Shown here in pieces: positions 24,687-33,987 of a stretch of DNA of 64,000 bases. The position numbers and the translations under genes are program-made. Location of the stretch: assembly GCF_020733705.1 (NCBI RefSeq), contig NZ_JAJFZM010000001.1:2728001-2792000 (forward strand), read 5' to 3'. The notes under the pieces were generated by a model that saw only the letters and a program-made list of their open reading frames with translations, ran no database searches and had not been told where the DNA came from. This stretch comes from Nocardia australiensis. GTDB taxonomy: Bacteria > Actinomycetota > Actinomycetes > Mycobacteriales > Mycobacteriaceae. The stretch's first letter is position 1; each line of letters starts with the position of its first letter.

Positions 24687-25465
24687 TCATGCGTAGTAGG
24701 CAGGCGATGGTGACCGACGATCTCGGCGCGCCCGTCGCGATCGGCAGGCCGCCGCGCCGGGTGGTCTCGCTGGTGCCGTCGTTGACCGAATCCGTGGCGG
24801 CTACCTGTCCGGAAATCCTTGTCGCCGTGACAGATTGGTGTACTCACCCGGATGATCTCGACTGCGAGCGCATTCGCGGGACGAAGAACCCGAACGTGCG
24901 CCGCATAATCGAGCTTGCCCCCGACCTGGTGCTGTGCAACCAGGAGGAGAACCGACGTATCGATGTCGAACGGCTGCGAAAGGCCGGAGTACCGGTGTGG
25001 GTCACCCGCATCGAAACGGTTCCCGAGGCCATTGCCTCGCTGACGCGCCTGTTCACCGAGGCGCTCGATGTCGATCCGCCGAAGTGGCTACGCGAAGCCG
25101 AATCCGCCTGGGCCGCCCCGCCGCCCGGGCGAACCCGCAATGCCGTCATTCCTATTTGGCGCAATCCGTGGATGGTGGTCGGCCGCAATACCTTTACCGA
25201 AGATCTTGCCGCTCGCCTCGGCCTGCGCCTGGTGCACGCGGACCGCCCCGACCGATATCCCCGGGTCACCGAGGCCGACCTGGTAACCGACGTCGAGGTG
25301 GCGGTCCTGCCCGATGAGCCATACGTTTTCACCGAAACCGACGGACCCGACGCCTTCCCCGGCATCCCTGTCGCCCTCGTCGAAGGACGCGCACTCACCT
25401 GGTACGGGCCCTCGCTGGCCACAGCCCGCGCCCAACTCACCGAGCAATTGAATCGCGCCCGCTAG
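24683..25465 (+). CDS. Helical-backbone metal receptor-like protein (BtuF/FhuD fold)
   Basis: This 260-residue protein has the fold of periplasmic cobalamin- and siderophore-binding proteins: 'RVVSLVPSLTESVAATCPE', 'GTKNPNVRRIIELAPDLVL' and 'NTFTEDLAARLGLRLVH' are characteristic. It has no signal peptide, lipobox or transporter neighbours, so it is probably cytoplasmic and not part of an importer. The ATG overlaps the SWIM-gene stop (ATGA), which places it in the helicase operon. A ligand is not known; a corrinoid or metal complex is a guess from the fold. The pairing with DNA-remodelling proteins is unusual. Confidence 0.85.
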   Translation: MIMRSRQAMVTDDLGAPVAIGRPPRRVVSLVPSLTESVAATCPEILVAVTDWCTHPDDLDCERIRGTKNPNVRRIIELAPDLVLCNQEENRRIDVERLRKAGVPVWVTRIETVPEAIASLTRLFTEALDVDPPKWLREAESAWAAPPPGRTRNAVIPIWRNPWMVVGRNTFTEDLAARLGLRLVHADRPDRYPRVTEADLVTDVEVAVLPDEPYVFTETDGPDAFPGIPVALVEGRALTWYGPSLATARAQLTEQLNRAR

Positions 25466-25683
25466 GGTCGGCTCCATCCCATAACTTAACGGGACGTCCG
25501 CGACGACCGGTTCGGGTCACCGGTCCCGGTGATGCCCGTGAGGTCGCCGGTTCCGCTGGACGGGACGATGACGAAAGAAGGCGGTGGACCGGTCCGCGCC
25601 CGTCGCGGTGGCCGAATGGGCGCGCGCCTGGCTCGAAAATGGCTGCGCGACAACACTTCTCGGCGTCCTCGATTCCTGGGAGA

Positions 25684-28600
25684 TCAGACGTTCCGGCGGT
25701 ATTGCCCCCCGACCGCGAAAAACGCATCGGTGATCTGTTGCAGGGTGCAGACCCTGGCGGCATCCATGAGAACCTCGAAAATATTCGCGTCCGTGCGGGA
25801 TACGGCATCAAGGCGGGCCAGCGCGGCGTGCGCCTCGTCATGGTGGCGGGCCTGGAAATCGCGGACGCGACGCAGCTGCGACTTCTTTTCCTCCTCGGTG
25901 CCGCGCGCGAGTTCGAGTTCGCGATGTGGTTCGCCGTGTGGATTGCGAAAGGTGTTGACTCCCACTATCGGCAGCGATCCGTCGTGCTTGCGACGCTCGT
26001 AGAGCATCGATTCGTCTTGAATACGACCGCGCTGGTACCCCGTTTCCATGGCGCCGAGCACGCCGCCGCGTTCACTTATTCGCTCGAACTCGGTGAGTAC
26101 CGCCTCCTCCACCAAATCGGTGAGTTCGTCGATGATGAAGCTGCCCTGTAACGGGTTTTCGTTCATCGCGAGGCCCCACTCGCGATTGATGATCAGCTGG
26201 ATTGCCAGCGCGCGGCGTACGGATTCCTCGGTGGGGGTGGTGACCGCCTCGTCGTATGCGTTGGTGTGCAGGCTATTGCAGTTGTCGTAGATGGCGATCA
26301 AAGCCTGGAGGGTGGTGCGAATGTCGTTGAAGTTCATCTCCTGTGCGTGCAGGGACCGTCCCGAGGTCTGAATGTGGTACTTCAGCTTCTGCGACCGGTC
26401 ACCGGCACCGTAGCGGTCGCGCATGGCAATGGCCCAAATGCGCCGGGCGACGCGCCCGATCACCGAGTATTCGGGGTCCATACCGTTGGAGAAGAAGAAC
26501 GACAGGTTCGGTGCGAATTCGTCGATGGCCATGCCGCGCGCGAGATATGCCTCCACATAGGTGAATCCGTTGGCAAGGGTGAAGGCCAGCTGGCTGATCG
26601 GATTCGCACCCGCCTCGGCGATGTGATAGCCGGAAATCGATACCGAGTAGAAGTTGCGAACGCCGTTGCGCACAAACCACTCTTGGATATCGGCCATCAT
26701 GCGCAGGCTGAATTCGGTAGAGAAGATGCAGGTGTTCTGGCCCTGATCCTCCTTCAAGATATCGGCCTGCACGGTGCCACGGACCGTGGCGAGCGTCCGC
26801 GCACGGATCTCGGTGGCCTCGTTCTCGGTGGGCTCGCGACCCTCGGCCGCCGAGAAACGTTCCAGTGCTTTGTCGATCGCGGTATTGAGGAAGTACGCGA
26901 GCAGGGTCGGAGCGGGTCCATTGATGGTCATCGATACCGACGTGGTCGGCGCCGTGAGATCGAATCCGTCATACAGCGCCTTCATATCGTCCAGCGAGGC
27001 GATCGATACTCCGGAGGTGCCGACCTTGCCGTAAACGTCGGGTCGTTCGTCGGGGTCGCGTCCGTAGAGGGTGACCGAGTCGAAGGCGGTCGAAAGCCGT
27101 TTTGCCTCGGCGTGTTCGGAGAGCACCTTGAATCGCCGGTTGGTGCGGAACGGGTCACCCTCGCCCGCGAACATGCGTGCGGGATCCTCGTTATCGCGTT
27201 TGAACGCGAACACACCGGCGGTGAATGGAAAGTGACCGGGCAGATTCTCGGCGCGCAGAAACCGAAGCAGCTCACCGTGATCGGTGAATCGCGGCAGCGC
27301 CACTCGCGGAATACGGCTGCCCGACAACGATTCCCGGCGCAGCGCGGTGCGGATCTCGCGATCTCGCACTCGCACCACCCGCTCCGCACCCCGGTATCCT
27401 TCGGCGACGCCGGGCCAGTCGGCGAGCAGCGTGGCGTTCTGCGCGGTCAGTTCGGTGCGCGCCTGACCGAGCAGGTTCGCCACCGCGGCATCGTCGGGGA
27501 TTTCGGCGAGGACCTGCTCGAAACGCTGAACTCGTTGCGCGGCAAGGGTTTGGCGTTCGGTATCGGCGTGATAAACACGCACTGTTTCGGCGATTTCGGC
27601 CAGGTAGCGCACCCGGGCAGGCGGGATGATCTGGGCGAACCGGGTGGAGGCCCGGGTGTCGACATGCGGCAGCGCGCCGCGTTCCAGCCGCAGACCCCGT
27701 GCGCCGAGCGACTCGGTGAGATGTTGATACAGCGCGGTTACGCCGTCGTCGTTGAATGTCGCCGCGCTGGTCCCGAATATCGGCATGTCTTCCGGACTGG
27801 CGCCGAACGCTTCGCGATTGCGCAACAGCTGACGCGCGACATCGCGCATAGCATCCGCGCCGCCGCGGCGTTCGAACTTATTGATCGCCACCACATCCGC
27901 GAAATCGAGCATGTCGATCTTCTCGAGTTGGGAGGCCGCGCCGAATTCGGGTGTCATCACATACATCGACACATCCACGTGGTCGACGATCGCCGCGTCG
28001 CCCTGGCCGATGCCGGGTGTCTCCAGCACCACCAGGTCATAGCCCGCAGCCTGGCAGGCCGCGATCATGACGTCGATGTTCTGTGGCAGTTCATGATTGC
28101 CACGGGTGGCCAGCGAGCGGAAGAAGATGTGATCGCCGTCCAGGGCGTTCATCCGGATGCGGTCGCCGAGCAGCGCACCGCCACCTCGGCGTCGGGTCGG
28201 ATCGACCGCGAGAATCGCCACCCGCACCTTGTCCTGCTGATCCGACCGCAGGCGGCGCACCAATTCATCGGTGAGCGAAGACTTTCCGGAGCCACCGGTG
28301 CCGGTGATGCCGAGCACCGGCACCGATCGGGTCGCCGCCGCGGCGGTAAGGGTGTCGCGATCGGCGGCGGGCAAGTTGTCCGATTGCAGGCAGGTGATGG
28401 CCCTTGCCAGCGCGGTCCGGTCGCCCGCGAGGAGCGCGTCGGTCGGCGGAGGATCGGTCGACAGATCGACATCGCACGCGCGCACCAGCTCGTTGATCAT
28501 GCCCGGCAGCCCGAGTCGCTGTCCGTCCTCGGGCGAGAAGATGGTAACGCCGGATTCGGCGAGCCGCGCGATCTCCTCGGCGACGATAACGCCGCCACCG

Positions 28601-28902
28601 CCGCCGAAAATGCGGACCTGCCCGGCTCCGGCCGCACGCAGCGCGGTGGCCAGATATTCGAAGTACTCGATGTGCCCGCCCTGATACGAGCTGATCGCCA
28701 CCCCTTGTGCGTCCTCCTCGACCACAGCGTCGACCACCTCATGCACCGAGCGGTTGTGACCGAGATGAATCACCTCCGCACCCTGGGATTGCAGAATGCG
28801 GCGCATGATGTTGATCGCGGCGTCGTGCCCGTCGAACAGAGCGGCCGAGGTTACCAAGCGAACGGGATGGACGGGCGTATGAAGCGCGATGCGATCGGCC
28901 AC
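25684..28902 (-). CDS. icmF: Fused isobutyryl-CoA mutase IcmF
   Basis: This 1072-residue fusion combines three parts. The B12-binding domain (about 1-150) has 'LFDGHDAAINIMRRI', in which His26 is the expected lower cobalt ligand. The MeaI-type G-protein chaperone (about 195-500) has the P-loop 'GTGGSGKSS' at 201 and 'VLETPGIGQGDAAIVDHVD'. The mutase TIM barrel (about 540-1072) has 'YGKVGTSGVSIASLDDMKAL'. IcmF interconverts isobutyryl-CoA and butyryl-CoA with adenosylcobalamin; some homologues also act on isovaleryl- or pivalyl-CoA. The GTG start follows CGGAGGATCTC. The divergent valine-degradation operon fits the isobutyryl-CoA role. Confidence 0.97.
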   Translation of the reverse strand: MADRIALHTPVHPVRLVTSAALFDGHDAAINIMRRILQSQGAEVIHLGHNRSVHEVVDAVVEEDAQGVAISSYQGGHIEYFEYLATALRAAGAGQVRIFGGGGGVIVAEEIARLAESGVTIFSPEDGQRLGLPGMINELVRACDVDLSTDPPPTDALLAGDRTALARAITCLQSDNLPAADRDTLTAAAATRSVPVLGITGTGGSGKSSLTDELVRRLRSDQQDKVRVAILAVDPTRRRGGGALLGDRIRMNALDGDHIFFRSLATRGNHELPQNIDVMIAACQAAGYDLVVLETPGIGQGDAAIVDHVDVSMYVMTPEFGAASQLEKIDMLDFADVVAINKFERRGGADAMRDVARQLLRNREAFGASPEDMPIFGTSAATFNDDGVTALYQHLTESLGARGLRLERGALPHVDTRASTRFAQIIPPARVRYLAEIAETVRVYHADTERQTLAAQRVQRFEQVLAEIPDDAAVANLLGQARTELTAQNATLLADWPGVAEGYRGAERVVRVRDREIRTALRRESLSGSRIPRVALPRFTDHGELLRFLRAENLPGHFPFTAGVFAFKRDNEDPARMFAGEGDPFRTNRRFKVLSEHAEAKRLSTAFDSVTLYGRDPDERPDVYGKVGTSGVSIASLDDMKALYDGFDLTAPTTSVSMTINGPAPTLLAYFLNTAIDKALERFSAAEGREPTENEATEIRARTLATVRGTVQADILKEDQGQNTCIFSTEFSLRMMADIQEWFVRNGVRNFYSVSISGYHIAEAGANPISQLAFTLANGFTYVEAYLARGMAIDEFAPNLSFFFSNGMDPEYSVIGRVARRIWAIAMRDRYGAGDRSQKLKYHIQTSGRSLHAQEMNFNDIRTTLQALIAIYDNCNSLHTNAYDEAVTTPTEESVRRALAIQLIINREWGLAMNENPLQGSFIIDELTDLVEEAVLTEFERISERGGVLGAMETGYQRGRIQDESMLYERRKHDGSLPIVGVNTFRNPHGEPHRELELARGTEEEKKSQLRRVRDFQARHHDEAHAALARLDAVSRTDANIFEVLMDAARVCTLQQITDAFFAVGGQYRRNV

Positions 28903-28969
28903 GAGATCCTCCGAGAGTCCTTCTGGCGCCCGATACTAGGACGTCAAACTAATCTTACGGTGATCCCGG

Positions 28970-29248
28970 TCACACCGCCAGGATTCTCTCGGCCTTTCGG
29001 CGGCTGCGTTTCCGTTTGCGCACGCGGATTCCGCCCCGCTCAACGGCCTGTTCGCGGTTGCGTCGGGTGTCCGCGTGAATGGGGCGGTCTCCGGCGGCTT
29101 TCTTTCGGGCGATCCTGCTGACCGATGATGCGGGAGTGCGAACGCCGCTCGATCTCGTGCACGCGTCCCGGAGCGGTGGTCGAATCGCGTCCCCAACTCT
29201 GGGCGGGTTTCTCGGCAGTGGTGTGCGCCACACCTTTGTCTGTGTCAT
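28970..29248 (-). CDS. Possible small basic protein (weak)
   Basis: From ATG 29248 a 92-residue frame ends with a very basic tail, 'RGGIRVRKRKRSRRKAERIL'. It has no recognisable domain and no clear ribosome binding site, and it lies inside the divergent promoter region of icmF and mmsA. The tail could bind nucleic acid, but high-GC DNA readily produces Arg-rich shadow frames. I list it only as a possibility. Confidence 0.25.
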   Translation of the reverse strand: MTQTKVWRTPLPRNPPRVGDAIRPPLRDACTRSSGVRTPASSVSRIARKKAAGDRPIHADTRRNREQAVERGGIRVRKRKRSRRKAERILAV

Positions 29249-29256
29249 GGATTTAC

Positions 29257-29268
29257 TTGGACATCCAA
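29257..29268. promoter_or_regulatory. Palindrome at the mmsA promoter
   Basis: TTGGA-CA-TCCAA is a perfect inverted repeat ending four bases before the TAGGAT -10 box (29272-29277). Its position within the promoter spacer suggests an operator for repression of the valine operon. The regulator is not identified; a TetR- or MarR-type protein is possible. Confidence 0.45.
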
Positions 29269-29333
29269 CTATAGGATGACCGTAAATCGAGCGTGGAGTT
29301 CCACGCCGCCGCTGTCGACACCTGAGGACTGGC

Positions 29334-30833
29334 ATGGTTCGCGAACTCACACATTTCATCGGGGGACAACACGTCGCAGGCGGCTCCGGCAAGTTCGGCG
29401 ACGTTTTCGATCCCAACCTCGGCGAGGTGCAGGCGCGGGTGCCGCTGGCCAGCAAAACCGAGGTCGAGGCGGTCATCGCGAACGCCGCCGAGGCGCAGCA
29501 GGTGTGGGCGGCGTTCAACCCGCAGAAGCGGGCACGGGTGCTGATGAAGTTCCTGAGCCTGGTACAGGACGAGATGGATTCGCTGGCGGCGCTGCTTTCG
29601 AGCGAACACGGCAAGACCATCCCGGACGCCAAGGGCGACATCCAGCGCGGCCTCGAGGTGATCGAATTCGCCACCGGCATCCCGCACCTGCTCAAGGGTG
29701 AGTACACCGAGGGCGCGGGCACCGGCATCGACGTCTACTCGATGCGGCAGCCGCTCGGCGTCGTCGCGGGTATCACCCCTTTCAACTTCCCAGCGATGAT
29801 CCCGTTGTGGAAGGCCGGTCCGGCACTGGCATGCGGAAACGCGTTCGTGCTCAAGCCTTCCGAACGCGACCCATCAGTGCCGCTGCGGCTGGCCGAGCTG
29901 TTCCTGGAAGCCGGGCTGCCCGCCGGTGTGTTCAATGTGGTCAACGGCGACAAGGAAGCAGTCGACACGCTGCTGCACGACCCGCGCGTCAAGGCGATCG
30001 GGTTCGTCGGGTCGACCCCGATCGCGCAGTACATCTACGAGACCGCGACGGCGAATGGCAAGCGCGCCCAGTGTTTCGGTGGCGCCAAAAACCACGCGAT
30101 CGTGATGCCGGACGCGGACCTCGACGATGTCGCCGACCAGTTGATCGGTGCCGGTTACGGTTCGGCGGGCGAGCGCTGCATGGCGATCTCGGTCGCGGTC
30201 CCGATCGGTGCGGAGACCGCCGATCGGCTGGTCGCCAAGCTCACCGAGCGGGTGCACAAGCTCAATATCGGTCGCTCCGATGACCCGGGCGTCGACCTCG
30301 GGCCGCTGGTCGGCCAGGACGGCGTGAACCGCGTCAACAACTACGTTCAGATCGGCGTCGATGAGGGGGCCGATCTGGTGGTGGACGGGCGCGGCCTGAC
30401 CGTCGAAGGTGCCGAGAACGGCTACTTCGTCGGCGCATCGCTGTTCGACAATGTGACGGCGGAGATGCGGATCTATCAGGAAGAGATCTTCGGCCCGGTC
30501 CTCAGCGTGGTCCGCGCCAAGGACTATGAAGAGGGTCTGCGCCTGGCCAATGAGCACGAATACGGCAATGGTGTAGCGATTTTCACGCGCGACGGCGACA
30601 CCGCCCGCGACTTCGCCGCCCGCGTCCAGGTCGGCATGATCGGCATCAATGTGCCGATCCCGGTGCCGATCGCGTACTACACCTTCGGCGGCTGGAAGCG
30701 TTCCGGCTTCGGCGACCTCAACCAGCACGGCCCCGACTCGATCCGCTTCTACACCAAGACCAAGACGGTGACGCAGCGCTGGCCTTCGGGCTTGAAAGAG
30801 AGCAATGCGTTCGTCATCCCCACGATGGACTGA
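29334..30833 (+). CDS. mmsA: Methylmalonate-semialdehyde dehydrogenase (CoA-acylating)
   Basis: This 499-residue aldehyde dehydrogenase converts methylmalonate semialdehyde to propionyl-CoA with NAD+ and CoA, the last step of valine degradation. 'VAGITPFNFPAMIPLWK' and 'GNAFVLKPSERDPSVP' are typical of the CoA-acylating family. The catalytic Cys282 lies in 'GSAGERCMA', and 'EIFGPVLSVV' and 'PIPVPIAYYTFGGWKRS' complete the pattern. The usual general-base Glu block of non-acylating enzymes is replaced by 'RAQCFGGAKNHAIVMP', as expected for MmsA. It heads an operon of five genes with near-continuous overlaps. Confidence 0.97.
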   Translation: MVRELTHFIGGQHVAGGSGKFGDVFDPNLGEVQARVPLASKTEVEAVIANAAEAQQVWAAFNPQKRARVLMKFLSLVQDEMDSLAALLSSEHGKTIPDAKGDIQRGLEVIEFATGIPHLLKGEYTEGAGTGIDVYSMRQPLGVVAGITPFNFPAMIPLWKAGPALACGNAFVLKPSERDPSVPLRLAELFLEAGLPAGVFNVVNGDKEAVDTLLHDPRVKAIGFVGSTPIAQYIYETATANGKRAQCFGGAKNHAIVMPDADLDDVADQLIGAGYGSAGERCMAISVAVPIGAETADRLVAKLTERVHKLNIGRSDDPGVDLGPLVGQDGVNRVNNYVQIGVDEGADLVVDGRGLTVEGAENGYFVGASLFDNVTAEMRIYQEEIFGPVLSVVRAKDYEEGLRLANEHEYGNGVAIFTRDGDTARDFAARVQVGMIGINVPIPVPIAYYTFGGWKRSGFGDLNQHGPDSIRFYTKTKTVTQRWPSGLKESNAFVIPTMD

Positions 30834-30843
30834 GGCCGCGACC

Positions 30844-31983
30844 ATGTTCACACTCGACGACGACGAACGGGCGATAGCCGACACCGCCCGCTCCTTTGCC
30901 GACGAGCTATTGGCCCCCAACGCCCTCGAATGGGATGAGCAGAAGCACTTTCCGGTCGATGCGGTGCGCAAGGCGGGCTCGCTCGGTATGGGCGGCATCT
31001 ATGTAGGTGAAGACGTGGGCGGCTCCGGGCTACGCAGGCTCGACGCGGTGCGCATCTTCGAGCAGCTGTCCACCGGCTGCCCGGCCATCGCGGCCTACAT
31101 CTCCATCCACAACATGGTGTCGTGGATGATCGATAGCTACGGCAATGAGGAGCAACGCAACCACTGGTTGCCTCGGCTCACCTCGATGGAGTGGCTCGGC
31201 AGTTACGCGTTGACCGAGCCCGGTGTCGGATCCGACGCGGCCGCGTTGAGTACCAAGGCAATTCGCGACGGTGATGACTACCTGCTCACCGGGGTGAAAC
31301 AATTCATCTCCGGCGCGGGCAGCACCGATGTGTATGTGGTGATGGCGCGCACCGGCGATGCGGGTGCCCGTGGCATCTCGGCGTTCATCGTGCCGGCCGA
31401 CGCGCCGGGAATCTCCTTCGGCGCCAACGAGAAGAAGATGGGCTGGAACGCGCAGCCCACCCGTCAGGTGATCCTGGACGCGGTCCGGGTGCCAGCCGCC
31501 AATCGACTCGGTGTGGAGGGCAACGGTTTTCGAATCGCTATGAACGGGCTCAACGGTGGACGTCTGAATATCGCGGCCTGCTCGCTCGGCGGTGGCCAGG
31601 CGGCACTGGACAAAACGGTGTCCTACCTGGGGGAGCGCAAGGCGTTCGGCGCGCGGTTGCTGGACAACACCGCACTGCAATTCCAGCTCGCCGATATGCG
31701 CACCTCCCTGGAGGCGGCACGGACCCTGCTGTGGCGGGCCGCGGCGGCACTGGATGCGAACGCCGATGACAAGGTCGAACTGTGTGCCATGGCAAAGCGA
31801 TTCGCGACCGACGCCGGATTCGAGGTGGCCAACAAGGCGCTGCAACTGCATGGCGGCTACGGCTACCTGGCCGAATACGGCGTCGAGAAGATCGTCCGTG
31901 ATCTGCGGGTACATCAGATTCTCGAAGGAACAAACGAGATCATGCGGGTGGTCGTCGCCCGCGCGGTGGTAGGAGCGGCATGA
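30844..31983 (+). CDS. Acyl-CoA dehydrogenase (probable isobutyryl-CoA dehydrogenase)
   Basis: This 379-residue FAD enzyme has the complete acyl-CoA dehydrogenase layout: N-terminal helical domain, beta domain with 'YALTEPGVGSDAAALSTKA' and 'QFISGAGSTDVYVVMA', and C-terminal domain with 'RKAFGARLLDNTALQFQLAD' and 'ILEGTNEIMRVVV', whose Glu is the catalytic base. Its place between mmsA and the 3-hydroxyisobutyryl-CoA hydrolase gene suggests that it oxidises isobutyryl-CoA to methacrylyl-CoA. It starts ten bases after mmsA and its stop overlaps the next ATG (ATGA). The substrate assignment rests on context. Confidence 0.92.
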   Translation: MFTLDDDERAIADTARSFADELLAPNALEWDEQKHFPVDAVRKAGSLGMGGIYVGEDVGGSGLRRLDAVRIFEQLSTGCPAIAAYISIHNMVSWMIDSYGNEEQRNHWLPRLTSMEWLGSYALTEPGVGSDAAALSTKAIRDGDDYLLTGVKQFISGAGSTDVYVVMARTGDAGARGISAFIVPADAPGISFGANEKKMGWNAQPTRQVILDAVRVPAANRLGVEGNGFRIAMNGLNGGRLNIAACSLGGGQAALDKTVSYLGERKAFGARLLDNTALQFQLADMRTSLEAARTLLWRAAAALDANADDKVELCAMAKRFATDAGFEVANKALQLHGGYGYLAEYGVEKIVRDLRVHQILEGTNEIMRVVVARAVVGAA

Positions 31984-33050
31984 GCAGCGAACCCGGCATC
32001 CTGATCGACAAACGCGACGGGCTCGGCCTGATCACGCTGAACCGGCCCAAGGCGATCAACGCGCTCAATCATGAGATGGCCCTTGCCATATTGGGTGCCC
32101 TGCGCGAGTGGGCGCACGACGATGACGTGCGCACGGTAGTGGTCACCGGGGCGGGTGAGCGCGGACTGTGCGCAGGCGGCGACATCGTCGCGATACACGA
32201 CGACGCCAAGAACGGTGGCGACGGCGCCGGTTGCGCGACCGCCGCGTTCTGGCGCGACGAATACATCCTCAACGCGCTGATCGGCCGCTACACCAAGCCC
32301 TATGTCGTGGTGATGGACGGCATCGTGATGGGCGGCGGTGTCGGCATTTCCGGGCACGGCAGCCACCGCATCGTCACCGAGCGTTCCAAGATCGGCATGC
32401 CCGAGGTTGGCATCGGCTTCGTTCCCGACGTGGGCGGCACCTATCTGCTGGCCCACACCCCCGGCGAACTCGGCACGCACGTCGCGCTGACCACGGCCCG
32501 GATGAGCGCGGGAGACGCCATCGCCGCGGGCTTCGCCGACTATTACGTGCCCTCGGAAAGCATTCCGGCACTGCTGGATACGCTGCGCACCGAGACCGCC
32601 GATATCGCGATCGCCAAATTCGCCACCGATGCGCCGGGATCCGAGCTCCTGGCCAATCAGAACTGGATCGACGCCTGCTACAGCGCGGATTCGGTCGAGG
32701 AGATCATCGCGCGCCTACAGGCGAACCCGGCGCCGGAGGCGGCCAAGGCGGCGACCGATGTGCTCGGCAAATCGCCTGTCGCGCTGAAGGTTACGCTGCG
32801 GTCGCTGCGTGCGGCCCGCGCCGCTTCGAGCCTGGAGGCGGTGCTGAACGAGGAGTACCGGGTTTCGGTTGCCGCCCTGAGCTCGCATGATCTGGTCGAG
32901 GGGATTCGCGCACAGGTCATCGACAAGGACCGCAACCCGCAGTGGTCTCCGGCGACACTTGCCGAGGTCACCGCGGCGCGGGTTGACGCGTACTTCGCCG
33001 AATTAGGCGAGCGCGAACTGGGTTTGACGATTCCGGAGGAGCAGCAGTGA
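31980..33050 (+). CDS. 3-hydroxyisobutyryl-CoA hydrolase
   Basis: This 356-residue protein has the crotonase fold with the C-terminal extension typical of 3-hydroxyisobutyryl-CoA hydrolases, which release 3-hydroxyisobutyrate from its CoA ester. '[18 protein letters not shown]' and 'GERGLCAGGDIVAIHDD' form the CoA pocket. 'VMDGIVMGGGVGISGHGSHR' is the oxyanion-hole block, and 'GMPEVGIGFVPDVGGTYLL' holds the Glu and Asp of the hydrolase branch. Its length separates it from simple enoyl-CoA hydratases of about 260 residues. It overlaps its upstream neighbour by four bases and its downstream neighbour by four (GTGA). Confidence 0.93.
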   Translation: MSSEPGILIDKRDGLGLITLNRPKAINALNHEMALAILGALREWAHDDDVRTVVVTGAGERGLCAGGDIVAIHDDAKNGGDGAGCATAAFWRDEYILNALIGRYTKPYVVVMDGIVMGGGVGISGHGSHRIVTERSKIGMPEVGIGFVPDVGGTYLLAHTPGELGTHVALTTARMSAGDAIAAGFADYYVPSESIPALLDTLRTETADIAIAKFATDAPGSELLANQNWIDACYSADSVEEIIARLQANPAPEAAKAATDVLGKSPVALKVTLRSLRAARAASSLEAVLNEEYRVSVAALSSHDLVEGIRAQVIDKDRNPQWSPATLAEVTAARVDAYFAELGERELGLTIPEEQQ

Positions 33051-33943
33051 GTAAGAAGATCGGATTCCTCGGCCTCGGACATATGGGCGGGCCGATGGCA
33101 GCGAACCTGATACGGGCGGGCCATGACGTCCTCGCCTTCGATCCCGTGCCCGCCGCGCGGGAACAGGCGCGCGAGGACGGCGCCACGATCGTCGACACCG
33201 CCGCCGCTGCCGCGATCGACCGCGATGTCGTCATCACCATGCTGCCCAACGGCAAACTCGTCCTCGATGTCTACGCCGAGTTGCTCCCGGCCGCCGCTCC
33301 GGAAACATTGTTCATCGACTGCTCCACCATCGACGTTGCCGACGCGAAGGCTGCCGCCGAACTGGCGGTGGGCGCGGGCCACCGGCCGCTGGACGCCCCG
33401 GTCTCCGGTGGTGTCGCCGGTGCGGCGGCGGGCACGTTGACGTTCATGGTCGGCGGTGGCGAGGCCGAGTTCGCCGACGCGCTCGACGTGCTCGAGGTGA
33501 TGGGCGGCAAAGTCGTGCACTGCGGCGGGGCCGGGGTTGGCCAGGCCGCGAAGATTTGCAACAACATGCTGCTCGGCGTCTCGATGGTCGCGTTGTCCGA
33601 GGCGCTGGTGCTCGGTGAGAAGCTGGGCCTGAGCCACCAGTCGTTCTTCGATGTGGTCTCCACCGCCTCGGGGCAGAGTTGGGCGCTGACCAGTTACTGT
33701 CCGGTGCCGGGCCCGGTGCCCACGAGCCCCGCCAACAACGACTATCAGCCCGGTTTCGCCACCGCGCTGATGAACAAGGACCTCGGCCTTGCCGCGAACG
33801 CATTGCGCGACAATGGCGTTGACGGACGTTTCGGCCTGCTGGCCGCGGAGACCTACAGCCGCTTCAACCAGACGGACGCGGCCCGGGACTTCTCCGCTAT
33901 CGTCACCGATATCCGTAACCGTTCCGACCAAGAGGGTGCTTAA
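33047..33943 (+). CDS. mmsB: 3-hydroxyisobutyrate dehydrogenase
   Basis: This 298-residue protein is a 6-phosphogluconate dehydrogenase-like enzyme that oxidises 3-hydroxyisobutyrate to methylmalonate semialdehyde with NAD+. The cofactor site is '[19 protein letters not shown]' at the N-terminus. '[14 protein letters not shown]' and '[20 protein letters not shown]' form the substrate region, and '[20 protein letters not shown]' carries the catalytic Lys of the family. It follows the hydrolase that makes its substrate and precedes an enoyl-CoA hydratase. The GTG start overlaps the preceding TGA. Confidence 0.95.
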   Translation: MSKKIGFLGLGHMGGPMAANLIRAGHDVLAFDPVPAAREQAREDGATIVDTAAAAAIDRDVVITMLPNGKLVLDVYAELLPAAAPETLFIDCSTIDVADAKAAAELAVGAGHRPLDAPVSGGVAGAAAGTLTFMVGGGEAEFADALDVLEVMGGKVVHCGGAGVGQAAKICNNMLLGVSMVALSEALVLGEKLGLSHQSFFDVVSTASGQSWALTSYCPVPGPVPTSPANNDYQPGFATALMNKDLGLAANALRDNGVDGRFGLLAAETYSRFNQTDAARDFSAIVTDIRNRSDQEGA

Positions 33944-33987
33944 AGATGGACGCATCGCGAAGCGATTCCGTGGAGGGTGGCGGTCAG

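Larger units (their letters stand above)
28903..29333. other. icmF / mmsA divergent intergenic region
   Basis: This region carries the divergent promoters of icmF and mmsA. For icmF, TAGTAT lies on the minus strand at 28933-28938. GTGATCCCGGTCAC at 28960-28973 has 4-bp inverted ends and could be an operator. For mmsA, TAGGAT at 29272-29277 is a likely -10 box, with the palindrome described below just upstream. Between them lies a weakly supported basic small ORF on the minus strand (28970-29248). Nothing else is evident. Confidence 0.55.

Noticed and set aside
25466..25683. Possible terminator or small gene between the metal-receptor-like gene and icmF
   Set aside because: Repeated CCGGT/ACCGG words are present but no clean stem with loop, and no credible frame.
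26266..29121. 951-codon plus-strand frame opposite icmF
   Set aside because: Very long, but the opposite strand encodes a complete IcmF with all motifs; long antisense frames are expected in high-GC genes with biased third positions.
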